DNA of 64,000 nucleotides from Euonymus europaeus. Its lineage: Eukaryota > Streptophyta > Magnoliopsida > Celastrales > Celastraceae. Below the pieces are notes generated by a model. It had not been told where the DNA came from. It did not search any database and worked only from the letters and a program-made list of their open reading frames with translations. Position 1 is the first letter of the stretch. Each line of letters opens with the position of its first letter. The stretch is from the NCBI GenBank assembly GCA_963580455.1, contig OY756965.1, positions 2,120,501 to 2,184,500 of the forward strand, read 5' to 3'. Shown here one piece after another: positions 21,309 to 33,956 of the stretch. Position numbers and translations under genes: made by a program.

Positions 21309-23094
21309 TCACTCATTCATAACAGGCTTGTTTTCATTTGCTTTTGGTCTCTGTTCTTTAGGCCTTTGCTCCTCCATTTTCCTGATACAGACAACAGAAA
21401 TAAATGTAAGTGCCAGTTACATGTTGAGGAAACAAAGTGCACCCAAGCACACAAATGCTACATGTTGTTTAAGGTCAAATCTTAGGACTGTAATAATTAA
21501 ACCTAAAGAAAATTGGATAGAAATAACTAGCAATTCAAATAACAGTACAAGCCAAAAACAAGTCTTGTTTAAAATAAGTATCAGGTCTAGTAATCACCAA
21601 CTGCCAATAATGATGAAAGAATAGGAGGCTTATCAATAAAAATAAAGCGCCACATGTACATGTTGGGACTGAAGATGCTAAAGTTTCTCCAAACATAAAA
21701 TTTAATACTCTAAAAGCAAGCCAACTGAAAAGATCTTTCTTATAGCAACATTTTATGGATTTGGATAAAAACATACCATGAAGGCTGATTGGCTGAAGCA
21801 TCAAGACCAGCCTCTCAATCAAAAATTCTTAAAAACAGAATGAGCATACTCTGTCCTCTACCATTCAAAGACTCTACACTCCCAGCAATCATCACATGCT
21901 AACTATGTAAACAATCTAAAGTTTAATTATTGAGCAAGAAAATTTGCAGTTACAGCCACCTCTAATATACTAGAGCATGTGGAAATATGTAACATATATA
22001 TTGGGTTCAAACACTTGAGGCTAAATTTTTTTTAACGAAATTTGCAACATGGATTCCAAAACACATACTGTATTCAACTAACTACCCAAGGGAGCTTGAG
22101 TTGGATGGGATGAACCCTTCCAGCTAGGGGATCCACATCAACACCATGTGACTTATCAGGTACTTGGAGAGAGTGAGTCGATCCATTTATCTAAGGTTTG
22201 CATGGGCCAAAGGCTAATGGTTTTTCATCATAAGAAAAGGTATTGTATTTGTCTCTTAACAGCTGATTCCATTGTCCGCATGCTTAAATTAACACCTAAA
22301 TTGTTCAGTATAATTTTATATATGCATTTTATTGATTAAAAGTTTCCATTAGCTGATTCAATCCACAATAATAAAATAGAAATAACCGAAGATTTGAAAA
22401 CTTAGATTGCAGTGGTGCAACTAGAGTTTACATGTTCAATTCCAGAAAAATAATCTCTGCATATGTTATGAGAGAGTAAGGTCTGGGTATATCATGTTTG
22501 TCCTTAACCCATCCACTACAAGAGCCTTGTGGGCATAAAGTTGTTTCTAGAACCAGATACTGCACATTGTGGAACTCATCTGATATAGAATGTAAATTTT
22601 CGATAGCATACCAGCTCCAATCACTGGGTCGGTTTCACAAATTTAGCTATGAACTAGAGCTCTGTGATTTTATCAGACAAAGAAAGGTTAAACAGTATAT
22701 GCTAGTAGAAGGCAGGAATACAATAGATATAAGAACATCGCCTCTTAATTAGAAAGATAACAAACAGAAAACTTATCGTATTTTTAGAATGAAACATAAC
22801 AGTGACTATCGTGCTTGCAAAACCCTAAGTTTTTCATAATCCATTTCAAACTAAACCAGTAAATAGTAGGAATAAATTCTAGCAATTTTAAGAAAACGTA
22901 AATCAGGTGTGAAAACATCGTATTTTCAATGTAGCCCTCATAAAACCATAGAAATTGAGCATCTCCGTAAAATATACACTTATAAGCAACTATGAGGATA
23001 TATATATGTGTCAGGAGAGATACCTCTTGTCTGAGGCGCCTCCCTTCTGGCTGAGGAAGGAACGAAAGAGAGGTGAGTTGACGTCGTAGATCAT
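21309..23094 (-). CDS. Small two-exon gene, 47-residue basic protein of unknown function
   Basis: Exon 1 is 23094-23024, exon 2 is 21381-21309, with a 1642-bp intron (GTATCT donor, GTATCAG acceptor). The junction completes an Arg codon. The product starts MIYDVNSPLFRSFLSQKGG and continues ASDKRK, then a Lys/Pro/Gln-rich tail (EEQRPKEQRPK) ending NKPVMNE. It has no membrane segment or signal peptide. The exons are too short for ordinary ORF calling, but both splice sites are good, the phase fits, and the N-terminus reads like real protein. The sequence upstream of the ATG (AAACCCTAAATTCTC) looks like a plant 5' UTR. I believe similar short proteins occur in other plants but cannot name the family. 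Confidence 0.7.
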
Positions 23095-23516
23095 CTTGTT
23101 TACTGAAACCCTAAATTCTCTGCGAACTCGCAGCTTCTGTAGCCTCTTATGGCTAGTTGACGATTCGTGAAGCGGAAACGTTTAGACTCCTTGGGTTTTA
23201 TGGCTGCCATATCCGTGGTTCGGACTTCGGGATGAGGTTACAACTTACAAGGCCTCAGATGGGCCTAAACTCTGAAGGCCCAGCTTAATTGATAAATTAT
23301 AACATTCGCTCAAAAATAAAATTGCACTTCCTTTGTAATTGATTTTTTTTTCTTTTGTTATTTTTTTTACTTCATCCTCAATAAATTTGAATTATATCCA
23401 AAATAAACATATATGTATAGAATCGATATGGATCAAATTCGAACCCACAATTTCGAACGAACGAGAGAAATACACTCAGATTTGAATCGAACCCATTACT
23501 TTGAACGAAAGTAATA
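23095..23516. other. Promoter of the 47-residue gene and AT-rich DNA
   Basis: 23095-23290 is relatively GC-rich and is the likely promoter and 5' UTR. It contains AGGCCTCAGATGGGCCTAAAC-like TGGGCC motifs (TGGGCC at about 23253), which are common in promoters of housekeeping and growth genes. The remainder is AT-rich. Confidence 0.45.
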
Positions 23517-23756
23517 CTCTCTCCATCCCATTTTAATTGTACCCTTCACTTTTCACACAGTTTAAGAAAAATATTTAATTTTCTTTCAATTTGAGGTTTA
23601 TACCCTATTTATAATATGCATGACTATTGAGTTAGTTGTTGAATTTTTCAAGTTAAGGGTAAAATGATAAAAAATAAGTTTCATTAATTGAAATGGACAA
23701 ATATTTTTGGATATTTCAAAAATGAATAAAGTATAATTAAAATGAGACGGATGAAA
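23517..23756. mobile_element. Stowaway-type MITE (Tc1/mariner), about 240 bp
   Basis: Starts CTCTCTCCATCCCATTTTAATTG and ends in the imperfect inverse AATTAAAATGAGACGGATGAA, flanked by TA on both sides (23515-23516 and 23757-23758). This fits the CTCCCTCCGT-type termini and TA target of plant Stowaway elements. Confidence 0.75.
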
Positions 23757-24706
23757 TATATTTTAGTAACCGTTGGATTATAGGTGATTTCTTAAAATGA
23801 CTTATTAGTTCTTGATCAATGATAGCGCTATAAAAAATTGATAAAATCAAAACTCTGACCGTGGACACCCCTCATCATTGAGTCTCAAATGCTTAATCAT
23901 GTACACGTGGCATAATAGTAGTTGTTTTGCTTAAAAAATTGGTCGAATTGATTGGGGTGTAAATTTTAGGAAGGGGGGGTTGAGGTTGGCGGGACATAAT
24001 TATCTACAAAAGGCCAATCATCCATTCACAAGCTCGTCGGTGCGCTGCTCTCGCCCACCAACCAACCCACGCTATTATTATCAATTACTTCTCCTTCCCC
24101 TTCCGCTTCCCAACCCTTCTCATTTCCTATTATCCCCGATGTATCCCTCTCGTCCCTAATTCATACGGCACTGTCACATTACACTATTGCCCTCCAACAA
24201 TTCCATAAACCTCAATAAAACCCAGTACCTGTAATTCTATATCCTAAAATAAAATATATATTTTTTTTATCATAGTTGTTTTGTCTTTTTACCAATTAGA
24301 GACCAACTCTAATGGACGCGTTTTTGGTAGTACCCCATGTGAAAGATGAATAATAATAGAAATTAATTATTGAATATTTGCTTGCAAGAGAATTGAGTCA
24401 AATTGACTACTATTTGGTTTGGTGAATGGTTCATGAATTAATATTAATTAATTTTAGTCTTGCTTTGACTTTCTATCGAAGGTGCTCAAAATGGACTTTT
24501 TTTATTATTATTTTACATGGAGATTCTTCTCAAATATATAATGTCAGAGCTATTTCAAATTATTAGCGTTGATTTATGTCAATCTGTTATCTACCCATGT
24601 TCGACTTTCAAACTTAGTGGGTAGGACGCAGCGATTAAAATTGCATGAAATGGGCTCGCATTTCTGTGAAATAATTACTCATTTATGTTGAAGGTTAATT
24701 TTTGTT
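23757..24706. other. AT-rich intergenic DNA
   Basis: No gene seen. 24030-24180 is C/T-rich and could be a remnant promoter or leader, but no ORF follows. Confidence 0.45.
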
Positions 24707-25742
24707 GGGAGAAGTATCGAAATAGTCCCGTACTATATAAAATGGGTCGTTTTGGCCGTCCAATTTATGTTTTTTTTGTTCATTTAAGCCCTACTACTTT
24801 GACAAATGGGTTAAACATGACCTAATCCATTTTTCTGTTATAACGGTGCACACATTGCTGTTAAGCAGTGATGTGAAATTTTTAAAAAAATAATAAAAAT
24901 TAATTAAAAATGCCACATGAAATAGGCGAATACCATTACGACAAGTGTAATTTTTTAAAAATCACAAATTTTCTAATTAAATCCATCCACACCCATCTTC
25001 TCCCCATCTTCACCGTGTTCTACTCTCTTGGAAAAAGCTAGATCATAATTATGTACCATCAATTGTATAATCAAGTTTCCAAATACATCAATAATTGCCA
25101 TATTTTATTTTTTCAAAAAACTTACAAATCCATAAAAAAGGAGATTCAAGATCTACATTACAAAAGATAAATTACAAACCAAACCCATCTTCTCAACAAT
25201 GGCATATCTGCCTTCATCTGCATTACAAGGAGAGTCAAGATCTGCCATTGTGGAAGACGGATAGCTGGATGAGAGCAGATCAACGCTTCTCTCTCTCTAA
25301 GAAAACCTGCAATGGCGCCTCCACGATTCTCGTGCTTGATCTTCCCTTGGTTGAAGACGACGATGAGGTATTCTTTGATGTTCGAAGCTCTGGTTTTGAC
25401 TGTGGGGAGGACTTTAGAGGATTTGATGCCTTAAATTTTGCTGTGTCGTATGATGACTTGCCGAGGACAAAGGAGATCAATGATAATGGAGATTTTTCTG
25501 AAGAATACTGGTATGCCCATTTTTTCCATCAGGGTTTACATGTCATTTTTAATTTTTTAAGAACATGAGCCATGTCATTTTGTAGGAGTCAGGTCAGCAA
25601 AAACTAATGGAAATGTGTGACAAGAGCTAACGTAATTCTTTTGCTTTGCTGAAGTAGGAGGGCTTGAATGAGCCAAAAAAAAGTTGCAGGGCCAAAACGA
25701 CGCATTTTTCAATGTACGAGGGTTATTTCGATACTTCTCCCT
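24707..25742. mobile_element. Non-autonomous Mutator-like element, possible Pack-MULE
   Basis: The left end GGGAGAAGTATCGAAATAG is repeated inverted at the right end (GGGAGAAGTATCGAAATAA on the minus strand). Similarity continues inward for about 125 bp, including GGTCGTTTTGGCC / GCGTCGTTTTGGCC and TTCATTTAAGCCCT / CTCATTCAAGCCCT. The overall form matches the MULE at 50172-51143, which also starts GGGA(T/G)AAGTATC. I see no perfect 9-bp target duplication; the right flank is a T/A run. The interior holds an open frame (next entry) that does not look like transposase. Confidence 0.7.
25200..25568 (+). pseudogene. Possible captured host exon inside the Mutator-like element
   Basis: The frame ending at 25568 encodes a protein-like stretch in 25315-25515: ILVLDLPLVEDDDEVFFDV, CGEDFRGFDALNFAVSYDDL and NDNGDFSEEYW. 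Base composition is higher in GC than its surroundings. It stops being protein-like right after TACTG|GTATGC (25511), a plausible donor, so the element may carry an exon plus a little intron. No recognised family. The upstream part of the ORF (25095-25200) looks like noise. It might also be chance coding. Confidence 0.4.
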
Positions 25743-25757
25743 TTTTTTAAAAAAATA

Positions 25758-26053
25758 TTCACTTTGTCTCACAAAAATAGTTTTATTTCTTTTTTCACAC
25801 ATATTAAGAAAATCTAATTGATACAATGAGAACATTACATTTTACTTGTATACTTTTTAATATACTCTTAATTAATGAATATATTTTGTTTACCTTTCAT
25901 AGAATATGAAAATGTTTGTAAGATAACGAAACACATTAAATATGAGTCTTTTAGGAAATTAATTAATTAACTACATTCTAAAAAGTGAAATTATACTATA
26001 ATTTGAGACAGATAAATAAGAAAAGTATGACTATATTTACGGGACGGATTGAG
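25758..26053 (-). mobile_element. Stowaway MITE, copy A
   Basis: Termini TTCACTTTGTCTCACAAAAATAG and (minus strand) CTCAATCCGTCCCGTAAATATAG, with TA at 25756-25757 and 26054-26055. Along its whole length it is similar, in reverse orientation, to the element at 26143-26447. Shared segments include TTTCACTTTTTAGAATGTAG, TTCGTTATCTTACAAAC and AAGTATACAAGTAAAAT. Confidence 0.8.
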
Positions 26054-26142
26054 TACATGAGATGAGAGGGACTGTAATGATTTCACTATAAAATCTCTCA
26101 TTTTGAATCATAATCATTCCAATAGATTACAATAAATACATA

Positions 26143-26447
26143 CTCCCTCCGTCTCATAAAGATAGACCCACTTTATATATTTATTTGTCCAAAATTATTA
26201 GTATAGTTTCACTTTTTAGAATGTAGTTAATTAATTAAATTCATAAAATATTCATATTTAATGAACTTCGTTATCTTACAAACCTTTTTGTCTATTTATG
26301 ATTATTTGGGCTACAAAGAAAATATATTCACTAATTAAGGGTATATTAGAAAGTATACAAGTAAAATTAGATTTTTCTCACCGAGTTAATTAGATTTTCT
26401 CAATTTGTGTCGAAAAAAGTAAAACTATCTTTATAAGACAGAGAGAA
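26143..26447 (+). mobile_element. Stowaway MITE, copy B
   Basis: Starts CTCCCTCCGTCTCATAAAGATAG and ends with the inverse CTATCTTTATAAGACAGAGAG, flanked by TA (26141-26142, 26448-26449). It is the closest thing in the window to the canonical Stowaway terminus and is the opposite-orientation relative of copy A, 89 bp away. Confidence 0.85.
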
Positions 26448-27989
26448 TAATATAAAGTAGGGCTCCACATTAATGATTGAGATTAAAAATAAAAATGAGA
26501 TTTTATGGTGAAATCATTTCAGTCTCTCATTCCAAAAAGTAGAGGCCTTAGTATTTTTTGTCTCAATTATCTCAAATACTGAGATAAATGTAAATGATTC
26601 ATGTGATTTGTATGAAATCGCGTGCGTTCATTTTTTTTTACTGGTTGGGACAAAAAAAAACTCCGAAATCGATATGATAGCTGAAATTCGATTCATTCTC
26701 CACAACATAATAACAATTTCATACTGTAAAATAATTGCATAGAATATGTTGACTATGCATAAAATTAATTTTTTTATTAAAAAAAAGCACATTTGTGGAG
26801 ATATCAAGGGTATAATGGTATATATTTCAAAAAAGAGAGGGTATAATGGTGTACATGAAAGGTAAAATCACAATGGGTAATGGAAAACAGGGCATTATTG
26901 GAATCAAACGCAATCAAGAAAGTATGTGTGAAGTACAGTGAAGCAATTTCGTTTTTCTTCCATAAAAAAAATTTATCCTCTTTTTGTATTCAACGCAACA
27001 ACAACTCTCACACACTCTCTCTCACTAAACCCACCACCACCATAATCATCAGCAACCTCTACCACCTCATTCATATAAAAACAAAAGGTGGTAGATGCAT
27101 GAGCCAAGCCACGATGCATACCCCTCTTGCCTGTCTCTCTCTACAATAAGCGTTCACCACCTTCTCTATCCTGAATCCTGACCCTTATTTTTTAAACCAG
27201 ATTTCACTGAGGACAACTTCTATCTCCGGGTGTCCTTTGTGTTTAAGCCTCTAAAAGGTCCTTAGACTACCAGCTTCTCGCCGTCTGAGGTACGAACATC
27301 GTTTTTATTTGACTTTTACTGGTTGCTTTTGTTTTAGGGGATTTCAAATGCCTCTTTTGGGGTGGTACTTGCTACTTAGTTTATGGTCAACAATGGATGT
27401 GAAGAGATCAAGGGCGGCCTCTTCTCCTGATGGGTTTTTATGGGGTTGTCTTGATTTTTGGTAGGAGTGTGCGTATTGTTCGAGTTTGTTTTTCTGTATA
27501 TGGAGTATCGAGTGCCTCGTGAAAGGTGGTAGGTTGGTGGGGTTGACTTATTTTCCTAACATAGGGATTTTGAATGGTTTTCACCAAATTATTTGGGCGT
27601 CTTTTGTTTATTTGTTTGGATTAAATCCTGTTTGGCATGCTCAATGGGTTGTTATTTTCTACACGAATTATGAAGAAACTTAATTTTATTTTGAGTTTCT
27701 TAATTAATCCTTTCTCCTCTACTGGGTCGTTGGCGATTTAATTCAGCCACCTACTTTAGCTGTTCGAGAATTCAACGTGGAATGGAGTACTTAGTGTAAT
27801 TATCAATGGCATTGTTTGGTTAGTCCCTTTATTTGAATTGCTGCACATTAATGGCTTTAGCTTGACTAATATGTTTTATTACTGGCTGAGAAACATATTT
27901 GATGTCTTTTGTGTAGGAGGTTTAAGGTGGTAAATATTTCAACTTGTCGACTAAACCATTGTGCATCAAGAGGAGGATAGGGATCCACC
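26448..27989. other. Promoter, 5' UTR and leader intron of the AP2-domain gene
   Basis: 26450-26880 is AT-rich. 26930-27290 has the C/A/T-rich look of a 5' UTR (ACTCTCTCTCACTAAACCC, CCACCACC). A donor CTGAG|GTACGA at 27291 and an acceptor such as TGTAG|GAGG near 27917 suggest a leader intron of about 0.63 kb before the ATG at 27990. Confidence 0.5.
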
Positions 27990-30900
27990 ATGGTGAGCTT
28001 ACGAAGGCGTAGGCTCTTGGGACTCTGCTCTGGTAAACTGATTGGATTTTTATGTGAATGAGGAATTGTTTTTGTCAATTAGCATTAATGAATTCCCATT
28101 TTCTTAGCAGTTAGCATGATCATTAGATAAAGCTATGAACAAATTGCGCTTCCCGATGCTTTGCAACATTGTTTTGTTGAAATTGTATTTTGATTACTGG
28201 CAGTTTTTGGACCATCTGAGTCCACTTTAATGATTATATACCATTCTTGTTGATACATTTACCTGCTTTGGTGTGCATTTGCAGGGAGAAATTCTTTCCT
28301 GTCGCCTTTCACTAGGTTTTTTGGCAATGGAAGTTATACTGAAAGTCCTATCCAGCATTCAAAATCCATTAGCGTGCATCCCTTGCCATTTGGTGATGCC
28401 AACCAGCCACGGGGGGTAAGGATTATAACATTTCCCATTTATTTGAGTAACTTGTATTGGACAAAGTGGTTTTGCTACAATGGTTTTATTCAAACTTCTC
28501 TCTGGTTTCCTTGAATAATTATACTCTCCTAACCATTACATCACGTCATTTGAAAACTTCGAATGTGTTCCTTGACAGACTTCCAGTGTATTCTTTAAAT
28601 TTTGTAAGATGTAGAATGACATTGTAGCGGAAAGTTCCATACTGTATTGACTGGCGTATTGTAAAATTTTCTTTGCGTAGATCATTGTTTCAGAGAGCTG
28701 CCACTGCAATAACTATAGAACTTTCTGTACGGGAGGGAAAAATGTTATTTTTGTCTAGTTGCTTTGTTTATCGATTTTACTCTACAACACTATTTTCTTT
28801 TAAATAGTATATTTCCTTTTCAGATATCATTTTTTAAAGACATCTGCAGTGGGAGTTAATAGAGGAAGCACTGCTTTCATTATAAAACAGATTTGAGACA
28901 TGTCCAGCAAGTTGCCATTATGTGTGTTAGTGTCTGAGCATCTATGCTTGCTTTGAACAGAAGCAAAACAGCGGCTTACAATGAGACAACTTATTGCTCA
29001 GGAACCAATTGTTTATTCTAGAATCATACTCACTGATTTCATGCTTTCCCTGGTTCTGTTTGTTTCTAATGTACCTGATACAAAGCAAAAAATATGTATT
29101 CCAAATATATGCACTAAACTTCTCGTTCATAGACAATTACGTTTATAGAATCTTCATGATCTTATGCTTTCCAGAATATTTTGCTTCCATGGACTTTTAC
29201 AGTTATATGTTATATGTTTTTTCGCAGAAAATTAGTGTCAGCTTAGGACCTGGATCATCAGATACACTAGGTTCTACCTCACCAAAAGAACTCCAGAATG
29301 AACAATATTCAGGTCCGTTGGTCCTATGATATGTTTACTTCGTGCAACTGAGCTATTGTTTGTCAAATGTGCTTGAAATTGTATATTATTAGCCGTACCA
29401 GGCCATCAACAATTTTGGGATGTTCTGGTAAACACTCTTAGAACTTGTGTAGTCTGCATGGACACCTCTTGCACCATGTCATCATCCACATATTTAAAAC
29501 TTGCTAACTTGCTTATTCTTCTTGTAAACTGCATAACTGATCACTTGCCAAGTTTTCTTGGATTCCTCACACTCAAACTTGCACGTGTTATATGATTATT
29601 ATGATATGATGCATAATTATTGTATGCTATAACAAGATATGTTGGAAAAATTCACCTTTGTTTATCTTTTGGCTTTTATTTTTCAATAATTTATGCCTGC
29701 ATGGATTTTTGACTTTGCTAGTTGTTTATTTATTTTAGAGCAACCAATCAAACGTAGGAAGCGACACCGGAGGAAACATGTGCAAAACCAAGAACCATGT
29801 CTAATGAGAGGTGTGTATTTCAAGAATATGAAGTGGCAGGCAGCTATAAAAGTTGATAAGAAACAAATCCACTTGGGGACTGTTGGTTCACAAGAAGAGG
29901 CTGCCCATCTTTATGACAGGTAGTAGTTTGACGTTGGAATATCACTTTCTTCTGGTGCTAACCATTATTTGCATGAAGCATCATAAGATGACTATAAATA
30001 TATTCACACACACACATAGTTGCCCTCACAATCATCCATAGAAGGAATACACAAAACTTCCTTTAATCCCACCTCCTCCCAAGCCCTCTTTACTCTGTGA
30101 TAGATTTACTTGATTCACTAGATCTTCTTGTTTCTTGTAATTGCAAGTTAAAGGTTAAACAATTTCTATGCGTAAGGCTTCTGCAGTGGTGTTGGGGTCG
30201 GGGAAGGGGTAAATGCATGCAATCTTACCCTAACATTGGAGAGAGGCTGTATTGCAACTAGTTTATATAATTTGTTATTGACAACCCAACTTTGTTTTAA
30301 TAAAAGTATGGATTATCGTTCTGGTATAAGTAGACATCCTCTTTATTTCTACTGATTAAAATTGCATCAATGTTATTGAATGCCATTCATGATAGAGGAA
30401 AATAGGAAATTACATTTCAATGAAAATCATTACCAAAGCCACCTCCACCAACCCAATCCTGGAGAAAATTGAATAAGAGGGGGGAAGATACCTTTTCTCA
30501 TTAGATATTTCTTAGAAATACATGCCCAAGCGTTTGGGGCGGTTCAAACTCATTTTTGCTGGTCACATCCTTTTGCTATCAGCAGTCAATCTTTGGCTAA
30601 ATTTCTGAAGGTTATACCTTTAGTAGCTACTAATATCGCACAACTGTCCTGCATTTTTTGATTGAAATGGACCCCTAAATTTTGGTACCCCCCTGCATTC
30701 AATCACTAATTTGATAAATATATTAAAACCCAATGAATTAAGATGCCCCAATCGGTGGATCTGCAGAGAAGGAAATTGATACTGCTAGCTCTAGTAAACA
30801 AATCAGTAAGACTGATGATGGAGCATATATCGATGCTCTTTTAGAAAATAGAAATGGAGCAGTATTATGGTGATTGGTTGACATGGGCAGGACTTGAAAT

Positions 30901-31882
30901 TGAGGGTAGGAAAATGGGTGTTATCTAATTGGAATGTTTCGGATTGTAGGCCCCGGTAACCTGCATTGCTTTGCTGTCTGAAACCATGACACTTCTCTAT
31001 ATGGTCTACCTGGAACGACTACACGTAGGATTAATCCAGTGATAAGAAGACATGAAAATGCATTATAGATAGTAGATTACCTGATGTAGCCATAATATCC
31101 ACTGTGAGAAATGGATAAATTTCTTACCACATTTAAGCTTGGATTATAGATAATGGAAAACACACATTACATCAAAACACATGATGGTAGTGAACTGTTT
31201 ACTGTAAGGTTTTTGGTCCTAAATATATGAAGTTGTGAAACTCTTCCTTCATGTTTTCGCTGGAACACAAGGAGGAAGAAGATAAAGGAGGAAAAAAGAA
31301 GGAAAAAAAAACTGAATGCTTAGGTCCCAGCATGAACATGCAAGTAGTGGCCTATGCATCCCAACACGTCTTGGTGAATGTGCAAATGGACGGAGAGGGT
31401 TATTACATATGTGAGATAGCTTCAGTTGACACCATGTGTCTGATTGTCTTACTGTGAAATGACTTATATAAAGTAGATGACTTGGTGAGATTTTCACTTA
31501 TTTTGGTTGGTGTAACTGCAGAGCTGCTTTCATGTGCGGGAGAGAACCCAACTTTGAGCTGTCAGAAGAGGAGAAGCAAGAACTTAGGAAGTTTGATTGG
31601 GATGAGTTCTTGGCATACACTCGCCGTTCAATTAATAGTAAAAGTGATATTTCCCTTTTGGACTTCAATGTTTCATTTTAGCTTTTATTAATTCAATTTT
31701 TAATGGTCTTCCTTCAAAAATGTTTTTTTTTCCCAGAGCACAAGAGAAGGCTTGGGGCAGGGATGGAGAAAAAGAGTGAGCCAAGTGAGGTTTCAATGCA
31801 GAGCAGTGACTGGGATAGCAAACACGGGGTCAATGGCTTCTCAGCTTCAGAAGATGCAGATCCAGACTCATCAGTCTCTTGA
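27990..31882 (+). CDS. AP2/ERF-domain protein, At4g13040 (APD1)-like
   Basis: Six exons: 27990-28032, 28285-28415, 29228-29312, 29739-29919, 31522-31643, 31737-31882; 235 residues with consistent phases. It starts MVSLRRRRLLGLCSG, the characteristic opening of this single-AP2 group. A basic cluster KRRKRHRRKH (about 91-100) is a likely nuclear signal. The AP2 domain, about residues 107-162, reads CLMRGVYFKNMKWQAAIKV, KKQIHLGTVGSQEEAAHLYDR, then AAFMCGREPNFEL across a 1.6-kb intron that splits it. The tail is acidic and Ser-rich. In Arabidopsis APD1 is described as a positive factor in salicylic-acid defence. The domain differs from canonical ERFs, so DNA-binding specificity cannot be assumed. 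Confidence 0.9.
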
Positions 31883-33198
31883 AAGTTATGCTGTCGAAAT
31901 CCTGCAGATTACCAGTTCTAGCTCCGGCCTCCTCCCAGTTTTCGGTGTACAACGGCCACAGTATGGAGAAAATGATGGTACATTTAGTTACCGTTAGTAA
32001 GTAAAGATCAAAGAAGTGATTCAAAATTATATGCATCCTAACCAATACAATTTTCATTCTTGGGATCGATTCAAAGATGCAAAGCTGTTGCGCATCTAAT
32101 TTCTTGGGCCGCAAAGTGCTTTGGAAACTTTGTTCCCAACTTCTATGAAGAAAAGTATTATGTTTTTTCAGACAGCTTATTTAGAGTTATTAATGTTAAG
32201 TCATTAGTGAACCCTGGCACGGTGAATGCTTAAAGACCATTAGTTTGCTTCGTGCATGTGAATGATGTTGTTATGGTAACAGCGAGGATTTTCTCAATTA
32301 GGCTCAGATTTGTTGTGGAGTGAGAAATGTCTACAAAGAGCTCTATGAACAGAAAATGAACCAATTTCTTTGAAATTGCATAATTCATGGTTCAGATTTT
32401 GGCGGACTTGCCTGTATATATGATTTTTTTTTGTGAAGGTAGCTGCGGTGACAGCCATCTCTAGTCGCAAGCATAGCCAGCACCAGATGGAGGCTGTTTG
32501 CCATGCATTCTTTCAGATATCTTGAAATGATAATGTACCTTCAGACTGAACTTCTGTGCTTACATTGTACATCGGAATGACATAATTGCAACTGAGAGAT
32601 ACAAGTAAGGATTGAGCGAGTGGCGTGATTTAATTGGTCTAACGGGGCGTTGGGCGTTTGGTAGCGTGAGGTGAGTATAAGTGTGAAATGGATATTATCA
32701 TATTTCGTATGAAATAAAGAGAGTTGCCATGAGTGTGAGATTTTTTATTGTGATTATTTATTAATAAGAGAGATAAAATGGTCTTTTTAATATCAAAATT
32801 AAATCTCCCTAAGAGATTAGTCAACTCATGAGTGAGATGAGTTTGTAATTTTATCCTTCTAAAATTAAACAAGGGAATGAGTGATTCGTTCGTCTCATCC
32901 TTTAAATGTCAACCAGTGTTTTGAAAACCGGATCAAACTGGCTGGTTAGATCGGGAATTGATATCTTGATCGTTCAGTTTGACCTATCAAACTTGATACG
33001 GTATAACCGTGTTAAAATCGGTAACTGTTAGACCGGTTGATTTTAAGAATCTAGTAAAAATAATTAAAAAAATAAAAATAAGTGATACTAAAAGTAATAT
33101 TAAGTAATAAATAAGTGAAGATTGAGTTATTTGATTATTTTGTATTTGAATTTTGAAGTTTCACACTTTTTTTTGGCTCATTTTGTTGTCCACATACA
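31883..33198. other. AP2 gene 3' region and MITE-like intergenic DNA
   Basis: 31883 to about 32600 is probably 3' UTR and flank. 32640-32915 begins GGGCGTTTGGTAGCGTGAGGTGAG and contains TCATCCTTTAAATGTCAACC. It resembles the segment at 19775-20120 and is probably a related MITE. 32910-33190 is AT-rich. Confidence 0.45.
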
Positions 33199-33615
33199 TA
33201 GGGATGGTGGAAGTTTGGGTTTTTGGTTCGGTTTGAGACCGAAATCAAAAATCGAACTTACCCAAATATGTCAAACCGAACCAAACCTAATTACAAAGAA
33301 AATCGAACCGAACCATTTAATACGGTTTGGTTTTTCGGTTTAAATCGATTTTGTCAAATATATGTTGTATTTGAGTATTTCTACCATACATTACCTACCT
33401 AATAAGTAAATAAGTAAGAATTAATTCATATATTATATAAAAAAATTTAAAAAATATAAATGAACTTCAATTTTCGGTTTAAAACAGAAATTAATTTTTA
33501 TAAACCGAAAATTGAACTTCTCAAAAATATAAAATCGAAACCGGATCGATAAACCGCAAACCGAACTCTATTTTACGGTTCGGATTTCGAGTTGGTTCTG
33601 TTTCTTCCACCCCTA
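33199..33615. mobile_element. hAT-type MITE with 8-bp target duplication
   Basis: Starts TAGGGATGGTGGAAG and ends CTTCCACCCCTA, flanked by the identical 8-mer CACATACA at 33191-33198 and 33616-33623. The interior is foldback, rich in CGGTTCGGTTT and its inverse AAACCGAACC. The TAGGG(A/G)TG ends and 8-bp duplication are diagnostic of hAT elements. Confidence 0.85.
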
Positions 33616-33956
33616 CACATACATAGATACCTGAAATTTGGCTAAAAATTGTATAAAATTAGTCATATAAAATATAAAACTAAATACTTCTCTGTATTTT
33701 CATTTTTGTGGTTGAACTGATAATCGTTGCCTTGATTGATTTGATGTCGATTCAATTTTCTGAACATTGATGCCAATCAAATTTCTTATACGTATTTCGG
33801 AGAATGACAATATAATAAATTCATACGACATCCGATCTATTTGGACATGACCTAAGCAAAGGTCCAGGAGTCCACGACTAAAAAAAATCCTAATCTAGTT
33901 GGTAAGTCACCTACCTTGCAAGGCCTTAAGTCATATGACCAATAGATCATCTCTCT

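Noticed and set aside
30090..30260. Possible SINE fragment in the large AP2 intron (GGGGTCGGGGAAGGGGTAAATG)
   Set aside because: It recalls plant SINE heads, but no box B, tail or target duplication could be found.
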